Notes: generated from the sequence alone by a model not told the origin. Numbered from the stretch's first letter, positions 1 through 12,070 are shown. The stretch: 64,000 nucleotides of DNA from Rhinopithecus roxellana (GCF_007565055.1 NC_044559.1:35741046-35805045), one strand, 5' to 3'. Numbers and translations: made by a program.

Positions 1-297
1 AATCCCCATCCTACCCAATCCTTTCATTTTAGAAAGGAAGAAAATGAAGGCCTGTGAGTGTAAGTGACTAGAGCAAGTGAGAGAATGAGCAGCCAAGGCG
101 GGGTGGACCAGCCACAGGCTCTGTGCAACGTGCACCCATGCATGCACTCTCCCCAGATCGTTAAGAACACAGCCCCTACGGGATGCGCCCCTGTCATCCA
201 TCACAGGGTTCAGGTCTATCCCCTGCAGCTCTTCCTCGCACAGCCCACAGCTATACAAGCACAGGATTGCAGGTGGGGTGTTGCTGTTGCTGATATA
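1..297. other. Non-repetitive stretch, nothing recognised
   Basis: Mixed-composition sequence with no repeat family, RNA gene or splice-like pair that I can name. An open frame begins here but runs into the poly-T tail of the adjacent Alu, so it is not evidence of a gene. Confidence 0.5.
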
Positions 298-682
298 ATT
301 TTAAGCATTTTTTCTTTCTTTCTTTTTATTTCTTTTCTTTTCTTTCTTTCTTTTTTTTTTTTTTTTCTTCCAGAGACAGGGTCTAGATCTGTCACTTGGG
401 CTGGAGTACAGTGGCATGATCCTAGCTCACTGTAACCTGGAACTCCCAGGCTCAGTGATCCTCCCACCTCAGCCTCCCAAACAGCTAGGACACAGGCACA
501 CGCCACCATGCCTGGCTGATTATTTATTTTTTTTATTTTTATTTTTGTAGAGATGGGGTTCTTGCTGTGTTGCTCAGGCTGGTCTCGAACTCCTGGCCTC
601 AAGCCATCCTCCCGCCTCACCCCCGCAAAGTGCTGGGATTACAGGCATGAGCCACCATGCCCAGTCTATTTTAATCATTTTT
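298..682 (-). mobile_element. AluJ-type SINE with TSD
   Basis: The Alu body (about 351-666) lies in reverse orientation: a poly-T/TTTC-rich tail (312-350), then 'gagacagggtct', ending 'gccaccatgcccagtc'. 'tgttgctcaggctggtctcg' and many substitutions point to an old AluJ. Flanks 'attttaagcattttt' (298) and 'attttaatcattttt' (668) form an imperfect target-site duplication, so the TTTC tract is the expanded A-tail. Confidence 0.9.
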
Positions 683-1199
683 AAAGTACTAGACACAGAG
701 GCAACAGGCAGAATAGTAGCAAAAGCCCTGCCTATGTAAGATGAAAAATAAAAATATTCTGAAGTTTTCAGAAGTCAGTACTTCAGAAGTAAATCAATAG
801 AAAATAATATTCGGTTGATAAAAATTAAATTTATACTCAAATTATGAAAGAAGCAGGTGAAAAGGATGTGAACACATCCTACAGGATCTGTCTGCTGGCT
901 GTGACCTTCACTCTTACAGCCTTCACTCATAAGGTAGCAAACCACAGCTCAGCTGTGTGGGTTCTGGCCCTGGTGCCACTCTGAGAAAACATCACGGACT
1001 TCCTAGACTCTGCAGTTGCCTGGGGTTGCATTCTGGATGAATGCCACAGTTGCTGGCTCCTTGGAAGGGGGGCTCTACGTTTTCTAAAATGTGACAAAAA
1101 CCTAAAGGGATGTAACAGAAACTGATAAAGGGGGTGCACTATGCCAGCTATCCCTAGGGATTCTCATTTACAAAAGGGCTCCTTTAAATAAACTCTTAA
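683..1199. other. Unassigned non-coding stretch
   Basis: AT-rich to about 850, then more balanced. No repeat family, RNA gene or splice signal pair recognised. A 70-codon minus-strand frame (927-1139) has no supporting context. Confidence 0.4.
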
Positions 1200-1204
1200 A
1201 ATAT

Positions 1205-1370
1205 TTCTGGTTTACCACTCACTAGCTGGGTGATTGGGCAAGTTATTTTATCTATATGTGCCTCTGTATTCTCACCTGTAAGATGGGGATAATTATGATA
1301 CCTACCTCATGGGATGTTGTGAAAATTTAAGGAAACAGTTCCTGATTCCTGACAGATATTAGTCATTGTT
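1205..1370 (+). mobile_element. MIR SINE
   Basis: Matches the MIR core and 3' half in order: 'actagctgggtgattgggca' (about 1221), then 'cctctgtattctcacctgta', then 'agatggggataattatgata', then 'cctacctcatgggatgttgt'. It is diverged, as expected for this ancient tRNA-derived SINE. Confidence 0.85.
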
Positions 1371-1562
1371 GTTATTATTCTTTAAATAAGAAAAAAAAAA
1401 AAAAGACAAGTACTAAATAGAGAGGCCGGGGGCAGGAAAGTAGCAAGAGGTGGGGAATTTGACATGAAAAGTCAAAATGAAATGTTTCTGAAGCTTAATG
1501 TAAGTTGATAGACAATAATAATTGGTTGATAAAAAGTGAAATACAGATAGGGATCACAGCTA

Positions 1563-1735
1563 GCTCTACCATCCACTCTGGGACCTCGCTGCTCAAAATC
1601 CGGACCTTGAGCTGCAGTAGCGCCCTCACCTGGGAACTTCTTAGAAATGGAGAATGTCAGCACTCAACCCAGACCCCCACATACTGAATCAGAGTTCGCA
1701 TTTCAACAAGATTTCCAGGGAATTTATGTGCATAT
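1563..1735 (+). mobile_element. Probable hAT-Charlie non-autonomous DNA transposon
   Basis: Contains 'cacctgggaacttcttagaa' followed by 'actgaatcagag' and 'caacaagatttccaggg', the order seen in common short hAT-type MER elements. Terminal inverted repeats are not clear, so the family is not settled. Confidence 0.45.
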
Positions 1736-1985
1736 TACAGTTAGAGGAAGCCTGTTTGATGGTATGTACTGAGAGTTTAGCATTTGTAGGTCAAAGGAAC
1801 AAGACCTCATTCTCTAGTTACATCTCTGTACGTTATCCTAAATCTTACACTCCTTTCCATTAGCCTTATGCTAAATGGTCAACTAACCTATCTGTTAAGT
1901 AGATGCACCTTTAAGGGACAGCATAATACTTAAGTACCTAACGCAACTAACTCACCTTTTGTTAGTAATTTCAATGATTTTAAAA

Positions 1986-2175
1986 TATCATCATCATCAA
2001 GCGCTAACATTTATAGAGCCCTTAAAACATGCAGGAATCAATGTAAGGTGCTCTCCATACATTCTCACTTAATACTCACACCCTCCACTGGAGTAACCAT
2101 TACTATCACCATTTTATAGAGGAGAGAACTGAGGTTCAGAAAGGCTACATCATTTTCTCAAGACTAAATTAAATG
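1986..2175 (-). mobile_element. MIR SINE
   Basis: Reverse-complement MIR pattern: 'gctaacatttatagagccct', a stretch corresponding to the MIR 3' end, 'ctcacttaatactcacac', 'tactatcaccattttataga', 'gagaactgaggttcagaaag'. Ends near 2170. Confidence 0.8.
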
Positions 2176-2264
2176 GGCAAAGAAAGGCCTTTTTGAAATC
2201 CATTCTCTCTCTACAAATTCAAACCCCATTCCCACAACATCAAAATAATGTATCTGTGTATTGA

Positions 2265-2385
2265 GGAGCTGCAATAATTATCCCCCTTTTTAGAAAGGAA
2301 AACTGAGACACAGAGAGTCAATGAATTATACAAAGTCACTTAGGTTAGAACTGGGTCCATTACAATTCAATAACTTTCTCAAAGA
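2265..2385 (-). mobile_element. MIR SINE fragment
   Basis: Reverse-complement MIR core: 'aattatccccctttttaga' then 'aaactgagacacagagagtc', then a degraded 'caaagtcacttaggttagaa'. A second MIR about 90 bases from the previous one. Confidence 0.7.
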
Positions 2386-2949
2386 ATCCTGCTGCTAGAA
2401 ATGGCAATGATAATGCAATGGCATTGGAGATAAATGCAATGGCATTTTATTTCTGTTGGAAATAAAACACATCCAACAGAAAGAAGGATTTCCATTTATG
2501 AAGTTTTGTACAACCAAACTAAGGCACCTCAGATTTTGATCTCTGATCATAAGAGATTATTAGGATGTCAGTTTCTTTGGGAAACCAAAGTTTCCAGATT
2601 CTATTGCCATCACACCATCACTGTGGCAACTAATGCTTATCAACACATTTCAGCTAGCATCCTACATGACCTTACTCCTGCATGCCTGTGAAATTCTCCT
2701 AACTACAGCCTCCCTGATTTCCTACACTAGGTCTTCACCTAAGTTTGATATCCAAATAGTTTAGAACTTGGCAAGATGAGTCAAAAATCTTTCCTTGATA
2801 GCCCCAGTATCTATGGAAAATCAGAGACACAGGATTTAGGATTCAGTGACGAGAGCTCCTTGCCCAGGCTCCACCCAGGGAATGCCTCCCTCCCCCATCC
2901 CTGGAGAGGGCAGTGGGGAACAAAGCAGGATTTGTTGGCTAAAAACGCT
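2386..2949. other. Unassigned non-coding stretch
   Basis: No repeat family recognised. Two plus-strand frames of 72-85 codons (2434-2691 and 2776-2994) occur, but the second runs into the MLT1 LTR and neither shows a splice or start context that I would trust. Confidence 0.35.
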
Positions 2950-3662
2950 ATATTAGTTGCTAAGATGACAACAACAAAATACCACAGGCTCTAGAAGTCC
3001 AAGACCAAAATGCTGGCTGGTTTTGTTCTTCTAAGCCCCCTCTTCTTGCTTGCAGATGATGGCCCTTTTGCTGTGTCCTCACATGGATGAGCTTCATTGC
3101 ACAGATGTGTCTGGTCTCTCTGTCTCTGTGTCCAGATTTCCTCTTCTTATAAGGACAACATTTGATATGGTTTGGCTGTGTCCCCACCCAAGTCTCATCT
3201 TGAATTGTAGCTCCCATAATTCCCAACTGCTGTGGGAGGGACACAGTGGGAAATAATCGAATCATGGGGGCAATTTCCCCCGTACTGTTCTCATGGTAGT
3301 GAATAAGTCTCATAGGATCTGATGGTTTTATAAGGGGTTTCTCCTTCTGCTTGGCTCTCATTCTCTCTTGCCTGCCACCATGTAAGACGTGGCTTTCCCC
3401 TTCTGCCATGATTGTGAGGCCTCCCCAGTCACGTGGAACTGTGAGTCCAGTAAATCTCTTTTCCTTTATAAATTACCCAGTCTCAGGTATGTCTTTATCG
3501 GCAGTGTGAAAATGAACTAATACACCATTCATACTGGATTAAGCTATTTTAACTACATTACCTCTTTATAGATCCTGTCTCCAAATACAGTCACATCCTG
3601 AGATACTGGGAGTTAGGGCTGCAACATAGGAATTTGAGGGAGACATAATTCAACTCATAACA
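2950..3662 (-). mobile_element. MLT1-type MaLR LTR, interrupted by THE1
   Basis: Reverse-strand MLT1-like LTR in two pieces. The first (2950-3162) has 'acaaaataccacaggct', 'agaagtccaagaccaaaatg' and 'ttcctcttcttataaggaca'. The second (3525-3662) has 'ttacctctttatagatcctg', 'tctccaaatacagtcacatc' and 'attcaactcataaca'. The pieces join logically across the inserted THE1 LTR. Confidence 0.8.
3163..3524 (+). mobile_element. THE1-type solo LTR (ERVL-MaLR)
   Basis: Full-length, about 362 bp: begins 'tgatatggtttggctgtgtc' and ends 'gaactaataca'. Internal landmarks are 'gaatcatgggggcaatttcc', 'gatctgatggttttataagg' and 'tttataaattacccagtctc'. Flanking 'acatt' and 'ccatt' may be a 5-bp target-site duplication with one change. 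No internal retroviral region is present. Confidence 0.92.
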
Positions 3663-4016
3663 GATGCTGAATGGATCACTAAGTCCTAGGGCTATGCTGA
3701 GGGCTTCTGGTCCAGTCTGGGTTCAATAAGAACTAGAATTCACAGTAATCTGAATCTCTCAGCCTCATGACTCAGGTCACTCCGGCGGAGGAAGGAAGAG
3801 AACAAAATTCCAGGTCAGACACAAAACACGCCCCTTCCCATCTCATTTCTGCTCCATGGAATCAGAGAAAAACAATTCTCAGTCTCACTGTCCCACCTTC
3901 CTCCCCACACCCCATTCATCACAGCTTAAGTAAGGCCACTCTGGTTTTCTGAGAATTTAAGTGTACTTATAAAACAGCCTGAGTCAGAGACACAACCAGT
4001 TACTAAAAAGTACAAA
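3663..4016. other. Unassigned non-coding stretch
   Basis: No repeat or gene recognised between the MLT1 LTR and the GC-rich patch. Confidence 0.4.
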
Positions 4017-4235
4017 CTAAAGAACTCCCATCTGGCAGCCGGCAAGGCTTCTTCTGCCCTGGGGCAAGTGGCGATCAGCCCTCAGGAGCTGGCACGCGGC
4101 TTCCTGAGCAGCTGATCTGCCCAGCAGTAGGGGCCGGGGACCAGAGCCAGCCTCCGGCCCAGCCCACTCAGCCCGGGGCAGTGGCACCGTAAATGCTAGC
4201 AAGTAGGAGGGAGGAAAACTGGCACAGCGCGAACC
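4017..4235. other. GC- and CpG-rich patch
   Basis: About 200 bases of clearly higher GC than either flank, with roughly ten CpG dinucleotides by eye (for example in 'ggcacgcggc', 'ggggccgggg', 'gcccggggcag', 'cagcgcgaac'). It is too short for a classical CpG island. A 61-codon minus-strand frame crosses it. It could be a small regulatory element, an exon, or a relic of a GC-rich repeat. Confidence 0.4.
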
Positions 4236-4779
4236 TGTCAGGAGGTGCTCACTTCACACAGGGTGTGTGCCAATGACTTCTAAAAACAAATTAGGTATTT
4301 GGGGTTTATAGGTATCCAAACCATGACACAATAGAAACAAAGCAAGAGTGATATTTGCTATGAAAAAGAAAACCTATGCCCATCAATAAATCCATTAACG
4401 TAGCCCTAATTTTCAATTTTAGTAATCCAGCTATTCCTCATATCATCAAGTTTTAAACTTGGTTCTCAAAACCTTCTCACATTAATATAAAATTATATCA
4501 CCTTCCTTAGGGTTTAAAAGATCATTTTGCCATTTCATTTGGTATATGATAAATAAGTATTTTAAAGTAATGATTTTAAATCAATATATTATTGAATATA
4601 CTGAAGATTACATTTTAGAGATCTCTTGTGGTTGCAGACTAACACAACTATAGAGGGAAATTACACCAGCAAAAAGACAGAAGGAAACATTAATCCCCCA
4701 CATAGAAATCTCTGTATTAATCTCCCTATTTATTAATTAACATATATGAAAAAACAAGAATCACTAAGACATTTAAGGA
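4236..4779. other. AT-rich unassigned stretch
   Basis: AT-rich, no named repeat and no coding frame of note. It may include degraded LINE sequence continuing from the downstream element. Confidence 0.4.
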
Positions 4780-5781
4780 AATCAAAAGCACAAAGTTAGA
4801 CCAAGATGAATACATAAGCACATGATTCTAGAGAAAATAGATAATTTAAGCAACAGAAGAAAAGATCTAAATAAAAATTCAAATTGATATCCTCTAAGGC
4901 ATTTGAGAACAAACTGTATCCATGAAGTTAAACTGGGAAAAAATTAAAAGAGCAATCAGAGAAAAAGAGAGCTTACAGAAATAAAAAAAAATATAATTAT
5001 GAAAATAAAAAGAAATGTAACAGACAGGCCAGAAAACAAAATGTCAAGAAACTCTCCCATAAAGTAGAGCAAAATAAAGGAGACTGAAAATGTATAAAAA
5101 GAATTAGAGATATAGACGAGGTCCAATATCTATTGACTAGGAGTTCCAAAAAGACAGAACAAAGAAAGCAAAGGAGAGAAACTAAAAAAAAAAAATTTAA
5201 ATTCTCCAGTCCTGAAGGAAGACACAAGTTTCAAAATGAAGGAACAAACCTACTGCTGGACAGGATGAAGAAAAATGATAAAATAGCTAGACATATCCTG
5301 GTGGACTTTTAGAACTCTGAACATACAGAGAAAACCCTACAAGCTATCAGAGACCAGTTCAGGTTACCAAGAAGGGAAAAGGACTCAGGCTACCATGAGG
5401 CTTGGCAGCCACTGTGACGTCCGAAGAAAACAATTCAGCATGTGGAGAAAATAAGAACTTTTCAGACAGGGAAGGATTCCACTTACCTCTTATGCACCCT
5501 TACTGAAAAAAATTACTTGAAGACTGACTCACACAGGAGAAAAAACTAATTCCCAAACAGAAAACTATAGATTCCAAGAAAATGTGGAATTCATTTAGAA
5601 ATAAAATGGGATTGGGGGAATCCCACAGTGACAGCTATATAACAGATCTAGAAGCCAGTGAGACCAAATTAGAAGATATAGTCTCCAAGAAAACATCTTC
5701 AAGAAAGTAGATTTCATTCAACAAGTTATGATTCAGAGGCTGGACGATCTTAGTAATGCTGTTAATAAATTCATTTTGCTT

Positions 5782-5825
<44 letters not shown>

Positions 5826-6640
5826 GAATTAAAAGCTTTATGTAAATTAAAAATCTGTATAAAAAACCATAATCTAAATATGAAGCAAACTAAAGAGTCA
5901 TAAAATTTTGAGGAAAAAAAAAAGGAGGTTGTTGGAAAAGGGCCGTTGGATGATGCTTTAATAATGCTTGAATACGTACTTCAAGCAAGACAGATTTAGG
6001 GCTCAGAATAATTTCTTCTCTATGGGTCCAGTCACAATATCTGCTTCAGCAGTGAAGAATATTTGCATAATTTTAATGTTACAGATAATTTATATTGGTT
6101 TTCAGCTCTAAAAATCAACTTATAATAAACAAGAAGGCATAAAAGTTAGATTTAAAATATATAAACCTTGACAATGTAAAAGTAAGATAGAGCTGACAGC
6201 AGTCAGAAGACAGAAAGTGTGGGTAGGAGAAGAGAAATGAGGTGGAAGGGTGATGATGTCCTCATTCTACATAATGGGGGTAAGAAGGTATTATCTAGAG
6301 TCAAATAAAAAAAATTGCAGTATATTATTTAGAGTTATAAAATAGCTCTATATCAATGGTAGATTTAAAACTAATAAAACTCTGGAAGTGAACATTAAAA
6401 CCAATTGAGAGACATTGTTGAAATAAATATAAATCCAAACATATTCTTTAGAATTATAGTATTACCATCCAGAAGTAAAAAGTAAACTTTTATAAACAGT
6501 TATGTCTGCTACAAAAGGGCAGTCCAAGGGATCCTTGTGTTGATGAAACTGTCATATATCTTGACTGAATTGGTGTCAATATACTGGTTGTGATATTACA
6601 CCACAGTATTGCAAGATGTTGCCCCAATCCATGAGAGAAT
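4780..6640 (+). mobile_element. Old LINE remnant, HAL1/L1M-like
   Basis: A-rich sense-strand LINE texture with landmarks of HAL1/L1ME elements: 'tagaactctgaacatacaga', 'ctatcagagaccagttcagg', 'acttttcagacagggaagga', 'cttatgcacccttactg', and near the end 'ccacagtattgcaagatgtt'. Reading frames are destroyed. Interrupted by a pure A35 run at 5785. Confidence 0.55.
5785..5819 (+). repeat. Poly-A run, 35 bases
   Basis: An uninterrupted run of about 35 A. So pure a run inside an otherwise decayed LINE is younger than its surroundings, by slippage or because it is the tail of a tiny insertion with no body. Confidence 0.85.
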
Positions 6641-6669
6641 TAAGCAAAAAAGTTACTTTAATGATTCCA

Positions 6670-6801
6670 TCCTTTTTTTTTTTTCCAGATGGGGTCTCAC
6701 TATGTTGTCCAGGCTGGTCTTTAAACTCCTGGGCTCAAGGATCCTCCCACCTCAGCCTCCCAAGTTGCTGGGATTATAGGCACAAGCCACCACATCCAAC
6801 C
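6670..6801 (-). mobile_element. Alu monomer (FLAM or AluJ left arm)
   Basis: About 130 bp: poly-T, 'gatggggtctcactatgttg', 'aactcctgggctcaaggatc', 'ccaccacatccaacc'. Only one Alu arm is present, with old (J/FLAM-like) bases. No clean target-site duplication. Confidence 0.8.
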
Positions 6802-6889
6802 TGTGACTCTACTCTTGATTCTACCAAAGAATTCTACCAAGCTAATACATTTCCAGATGCATAAGTAATAAGTTAATTCATTACATATG

Positions 6890-8590
6890 AAGGATGTATT
6901 TGAGCATTATGGATTACTTCTTTTGTAAAACCTCCCTGAGAGAGAATGATCTACATAGAACACTACAAATAATCACTGAGGTAAATTAAAGAAAACCTAG
7001 TGAAGATATATATCATGTCTATGGATTATAAGGTTCAAAATATAAGATCCTCATTTATCTGAAATTAATTCATGAATTCAATGTAACCCTAATAATATTC
7101 TCAGCAGGTGTTTCAGATAAAAGTTGACAAACTGGTTTTAAAATAGACATGAAAATGTAAAGGGCCTATGATTGCCAAAAGCAATTAAAACACACACACA
7201 CACATACTCAAAGATGGAGAACTTACTCTACATGGCATAATTAAGATGGCATAGTACTGCCAAAAGGAAAGATGAATTAATCGATGAAACAGAATAGGAA
7301 TTCCAGAAACAGATCTACACTTATAAATGACTGGTTTTTTGCAAAGGCCCCAATGCAATTCAATGAGGAAGGGAATCTTCTTCATTGGAAGGCTGTAACA
7401 ATTATATATCCCTGTGAAAAAAAAATTAACCTCAACCCCTACCTCACACCATACACAAAATTATTTTAAGATGAATCATAGATGTAAACTTAACATCTAA
7501 ATCTATAATATTGTCATAAAAATATAGAATACCTTTGATACCCTGGGAGTAGGCAAAAACTCCTTAGATAGGATAATAAAATCACAAAAATCTATAAAAA
7601 TTGATACATTAAGCTTCACCAAAATTAAACACTCCATTCATCAAAAGACACTATTAAGAAAATAAACAGGCAAACCTCAGGCTGGCAGAAAAGTATGTGT
7701 AAAATGTAAAGCAGACATAGATCTTGTATTTAGAATAAATTTTTAAGAAAACTACAACTCAAGAAAAATAATACAGGTTAAAAATGGAGGGGTAGGGAGA
7801 CTTGAATAGATACTTCACAAGGTTAGATATGCAAAAGACCATTGTCCACATTAAAAAGTTCTCAAATAATTACTCATGAGGTAAATGCAAACCAAAATCA
7901 CAACAAGATATCACTATGGCAAATTAAAATACCAAATATTGGTGAGGATGTGAAACAACTGGAACTCCAATACATTTCTAGTGAGAATATAAAATGGTTA
8001 CAACAGTTTTTGAAAAAGGTTTGACAATTTTTCTTATTATAAATATACACCTACCCTCCGACCTAGCAATTCCACATCTAGCTCTTTTACCAAGAGAAAT
8101 GGAAACATAAATCCTCAAAAAAGACTTTTTCCAAGAATGTTCACAGCAGTTTTACTCATATTAGTAAAAAGCTATAAGCAACATGAATGTCCATCAATAG
8201 AATGGATAATCAAATTGTGATATACCTATATAATGGAATATTACTAAGCAATAAAAAGGAATGAACTACTCCCATGCAGAACAAAATGGAGGCATCACAC
8301 AGACCTTATGCTGAGCGGAAAAAGCCTTACACAAAACAGTGCATAGTATATGAGTCCATTTATGTGAAGTTCTAGAACAGGCTAATCTAATTAGGACGGT
8401 GGTTGTCTGGGAGAGGATTCACTGACAAAAAACACAAGAGAATTTCTGGAGATATGAAAATGTTAAATATTGTGATAGAGGTCTATGGGTGACATAGGTG
8501 TATCTATCTGTAAAACTTCTAGAGCCAAGATTTGTACATTTCAATGTACATCAATTATACCTTAAAAACAACTGTTAAAAATAAGAAAGG
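6890..8590 (+). mobile_element. L1M (old LINE-1) 3' part: ORF2 remnant plus 3' UTR
   Basis: Sense-strand L1 ORF2 C-terminal region and UTR: 'gatagatacttcaca' type motif near 7808, 'aatgcaaaccaaaatcacaa' (7885), 'ggaatattactaagcaataa' (8236), then UTR landmarks 'gaagttctagaacaggctaa' and 'aattataccttaaaaaca' near the end. Many stops; non-functional. A short (CA)n lies at 7188-7204. Confidence 0.85.
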
Positions 8591-9619
8591 GTGTAGAAAT
8601 TTAGATAGAATAAGGATGGTAGAGTGTTGAGACTGAGGCAGTCTCAACAATGGCAGAGAGGCAGAGACTGGGCGATGGGTATGTGAGGTTCATTATACTA
8701 TTTTTTATTTTTTATTATGGAAATATTCAAACATATGTAAAGTAAAAAATGTACACTGAATTTTAACTATGCATTACAGCAACATGACCAGATGTTTAGA
8801 ACTCTAATACTTTGGGCTTAAAAAATTCAGCTGGCTGATTTTTATTACTTTAATTCTTTATGAATAATAAGCTAAAAAATAAGATTTCAGTTGTCTATTT
8901 GCAAATATTTTCTCTCTAAATACCACATTGTAAGTGAATATCTATATTGCTAATAATCAAAAAGACAATCATTAATACATGATCTTTAAAAAACTTTGGT
9001 TTTTGAAATACAACAGACATTCTAATGAGTTACAGAATCTTAATGAGTGAAACTTACAAATCTGGAGAAGATCAACTTGAGAATAAGAATTTGCAGAATT
9101 AAAACAATTTCAACGATAAAAGTGATTCACTCTTATTTTAACATCAGTGTTGTTTTTGTTTCTTGTCATTAATCACTGGTCTATCATGACTATACACTGA
9201 ACAATATATAAGTAAGAATAAAAATATTTTTTAATGATATAACACATCATAGCTAGAATTATTCATATAAATAATAAATCAACTCCACGAATCATAATAT
9301 ACTTTCCCTCGCCAGACATTTAGAAGCTCTCAAGTCATTTGCTCTTAAAAAGAAAAATATTTAAATAATTATTTTATTTGTTGATGTTTTCAAATAGAAA
9401 GTATATTAGAAACCATTGTTGCTTTTAAATACATAAACTTTGGGAGTACCTAGATGAATTGACTCAGACATTTGGAAACCTCTTAATAGGAAATTCTACA
9501 CTACATATAATTTTTGCTGAATGAAACAATAGTTTTGATACATGGAATTGCCTTTGTAAAATACTATGAGTTTTACAGCCTTAGACATAAATAAACAAAA
9601 TGAAATTGTCTATGTTCCT
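8591..9619. other. AT-rich unassigned stretch
   Basis: About 1 kb of AT-rich sequence without a named repeat. 'ttattatggaaatattcaaa' (near 8713) hints at degraded LINE sequence, but I cannot assign it. No coding frame of note. Confidence 0.35.
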
Positions 9620-9892
9620 TCAGTTTGGAATGCCCTTCGTACACTTACAGACATCCTCTCCATCCATTGATCAAAAGAACTTTAATTAGCTTCAACACTC
9701 AGCTCAAAGGTTACTTTTTCCTTGAATCCCTTCTAATTACTAGTCCGAATGCATCACTCTACTCTCTGCTGCCACAGCAGCTTATCTAACCTTGACTATG
9801 GCATGTTCGTCTTACAGGAGTATTTGTCTGCATGTGTGCCTTCCAACAGGTCCCTGTTTTTAGTTTAGTAGAGGTGAAGTAAGTGGTAAGTA
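9620..9892 (+). mobile_element. L2 LINE 3' region
   Basis: Ordered L2 landmarks: 'ttggaatgcccttc', 'cactcagctcaaaggtt', 'tccttgaatcccttct', 'ctgccacagcagcttatcta'. A further piece near 10085-10150 ('ctataaatgctcactgaat') resembles the L2 3' end, with a MIR between the two. Confidence 0.7.
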
Positions 9893-10030
9893 TAATTGTA
9901 CTCATTTTACTAATGAGAAACCAGAGACTGAAAAAGGTGAAATAACTTCCCCTAAGATCACTTCACCTACAGTGGCAGCGCCAGGATCCCAGTACAAGGC
10001 GCCCACCTCTCCAGCCCATTCTCTTAAAGA
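9893..10030 (-). mobile_element. MIR SINE
   Basis: Reverse MIR: 'actcattttactaatgagaa', 'ccagagactgaaaaagg', 'gtggcagcgccaggatccca', 'tctccagcccattctcttaa', matching the MIR body through to its 5' tRNA-like end. Confidence 0.75.
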
Positions 10031-11988
10031 CTACAAGGTTCACTGCCTTCAAGAACACCTACAGAGGTCAAGGTTCAATCATCTTCAATGCCTCCAATGC
10101 ACCAGGTCTGTGCTCCACACGTTACACGCTCTATAAATGCTCACTGAATTTGGCCTTTGTTTACGTTACGTACTGTGAGAATAAGATACTCAATTAAAGT
10201 CGTTTATCAGTTCATTCATCTGAACAGAGCCCAGAAGGGTCACAGAAACAGGCTGGGGGCACAGAACACTACCCCCCTCTACTGGACAACCAGTTTCTTA
10301 CAGGAAACATTCACGTTTCTCACTACACGTGAGCTTGACTCCTTTTCATTCAATGTAAAGGAGTCAATGTACTCACTAAATCTTTATCCCTGGAAAAATG
10401 TGTGGATTCTCTTTGTGGAAATAATATGCAAAGTGTAAACTGACATGCCCAGGAGTGCCAGAAATAAAGATACTGGACTTATGCTCTCATGAAACAGGAA
10501 TCACTTTTTATTTTCTTTATTTTCTTTTCATTGATGTGGTTAGACCAACATGGACTGACTTTTGAATAATATAGAGAACCTATGTCTAAATTCAGCCGGC
10601 CACCCGCTAGCATAATTTATTTGGCATTTGTGTGGTTAGGCTTTTCTAGTTAGTGACTCGAACAATCTCTGTCTCTGACACACACACACACACACTTTGT
10701 CTCTCTCTTTGTCTCTCTTGCACGCGCATTACATCTGTGAGGTATCTTGGAATAACAAGAGCCTAAATTGTTACCACATAAATTATTAAAAAGTAACTGA
10801 CAGTGCTTCTCAGTAGAACATTTTCATAAGTGGGGATTATCTATAAATCTGCTTTGGCCGGCTACTAAGCCAGAATTTAGTACGAGTATTACATATTGGC
10901 AGAGATTTCCCAATGCCCAGTTTCAAGCTTTCCTTAAATTGGTTATAGCTCATTTATGCTTCATATCACTTTCTATAAAGTGATTCCCAGCCAAAGCCTG
11001 CCTTTGGTCATTCTAAGGGGGGTGGGGGCGGGGAGAAAGAGAAAATGGGCAGAGCAAATGTCTCTCCCTTCCTGGGAGGCTGTGGGGTCCAGGGTCTTTT
11101 CTCTGGCATGCATGGGAGTGTGAAAGTCCTCTCTGTTGTAGGGTATTGCTACAAAGAGAATTCACAGATTGTTTCCAAGGATAAAGATTTAGTGGATCAT
11201 TGACTCTAATAAGGCATCAAGCCCAACTTCAGTGCATTCTGATTCTCAAAGACAAACTCATGAATAGTTCATTAGCTTAAGGAAAAACACTACTTTAGAA
11301 TTCCCTTCATGTATACCAGTCCTAAGATGTTGTTAAAGGATTGGGTAGTCATGCCCCAAATTTACAAACCCATGGCTGTGCCTTGACACCGTGAGGTTTA
11401 AGAAAGGGAAGTTCGAGTTCTTTTTTTTTTTTTTTTCATTAGCATCAGGTCTAGTTCTTAGATTAAGCACAGGTGGAGTCAGCTCCAAGAGGGGCCTGAG
11501 AAGTATCTGTTCATGCCCCAACCCCAGGTAAAAGTGTACTTAAACTATCTAAGATATTAGGATATTTAAGACTTCTAGGGAAGAGCATAGGACATTTTTA
11601 AATGCTAAACATAACAAGTAGGAAGAATTCTGGCTTGACTAGAACCAACCAGTGTGAGCCATGTTTTAAAGCAGTTACTAAAAGGCAGTTTATTGATAAA
11701 GACTTGAGGTTAGGATACAAAACCAACAACAGTTGCTGGGCATCATCCCATATCCTAAAGTGAAACATGGGCCCCCACGGGGATCTTGCCACGGCTCATG
11801 AGGGGATAGGTCACCAGTGGGCAGGATGCAAATGAGGAGGGCAAGGCAAAGACCTCAAACAGTGGAATCTGGAGGGGATGTTCTGAAAGCCACTGTTTGC
11901 AGAGGCTGGACCTAACGAGTAAGGATGAAGGAAACGGGAAATGGAGATGGTTTGGGGATGGGCAAACACAGGAGACTGATAGAAAATA
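10031..11988. other. Mostly unassigned stretch with small simple repeats
   Basis: After a probable L2 tail end (to about 10150), no repeat family recognised. Small features: (CA)n at 10678-10695, a G-rich patch at 11018-11036, and a T-run near 11419. Frames of 60-93 codons are unsupported. Confidence 0.4.
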
Positions 11989-12070
11989 CAAGAAGTCATT
12001 CATTCAACAAAAATCTACTCAGCCCTTGGTGAGAAAGGTTGGACACCACCATAGGCACAAAAACTAAAGC
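11989..12070 (-). mobile_element. Possible L2 3'-end fragment
   Basis: 'cattcattcaacaaaaatct' followed by 'actcagccc' resembles the reverse complement of the L2 3' terminus. Short and diverged. Confidence 0.35.

Noticed and set aside
1205..1370. tRNA gene (tRNA-like blocks in MIR elements)
   Set aside because: The MIR head is tRNA-derived but highly diverged; no cloverleaf, anticodon arm or CCA-adjacent end can be built.
11018..11036. G-quadruplex motif
   Set aside because: Only three clear G-runs are visible; four separated runs require splitting one run, so the call is weak.
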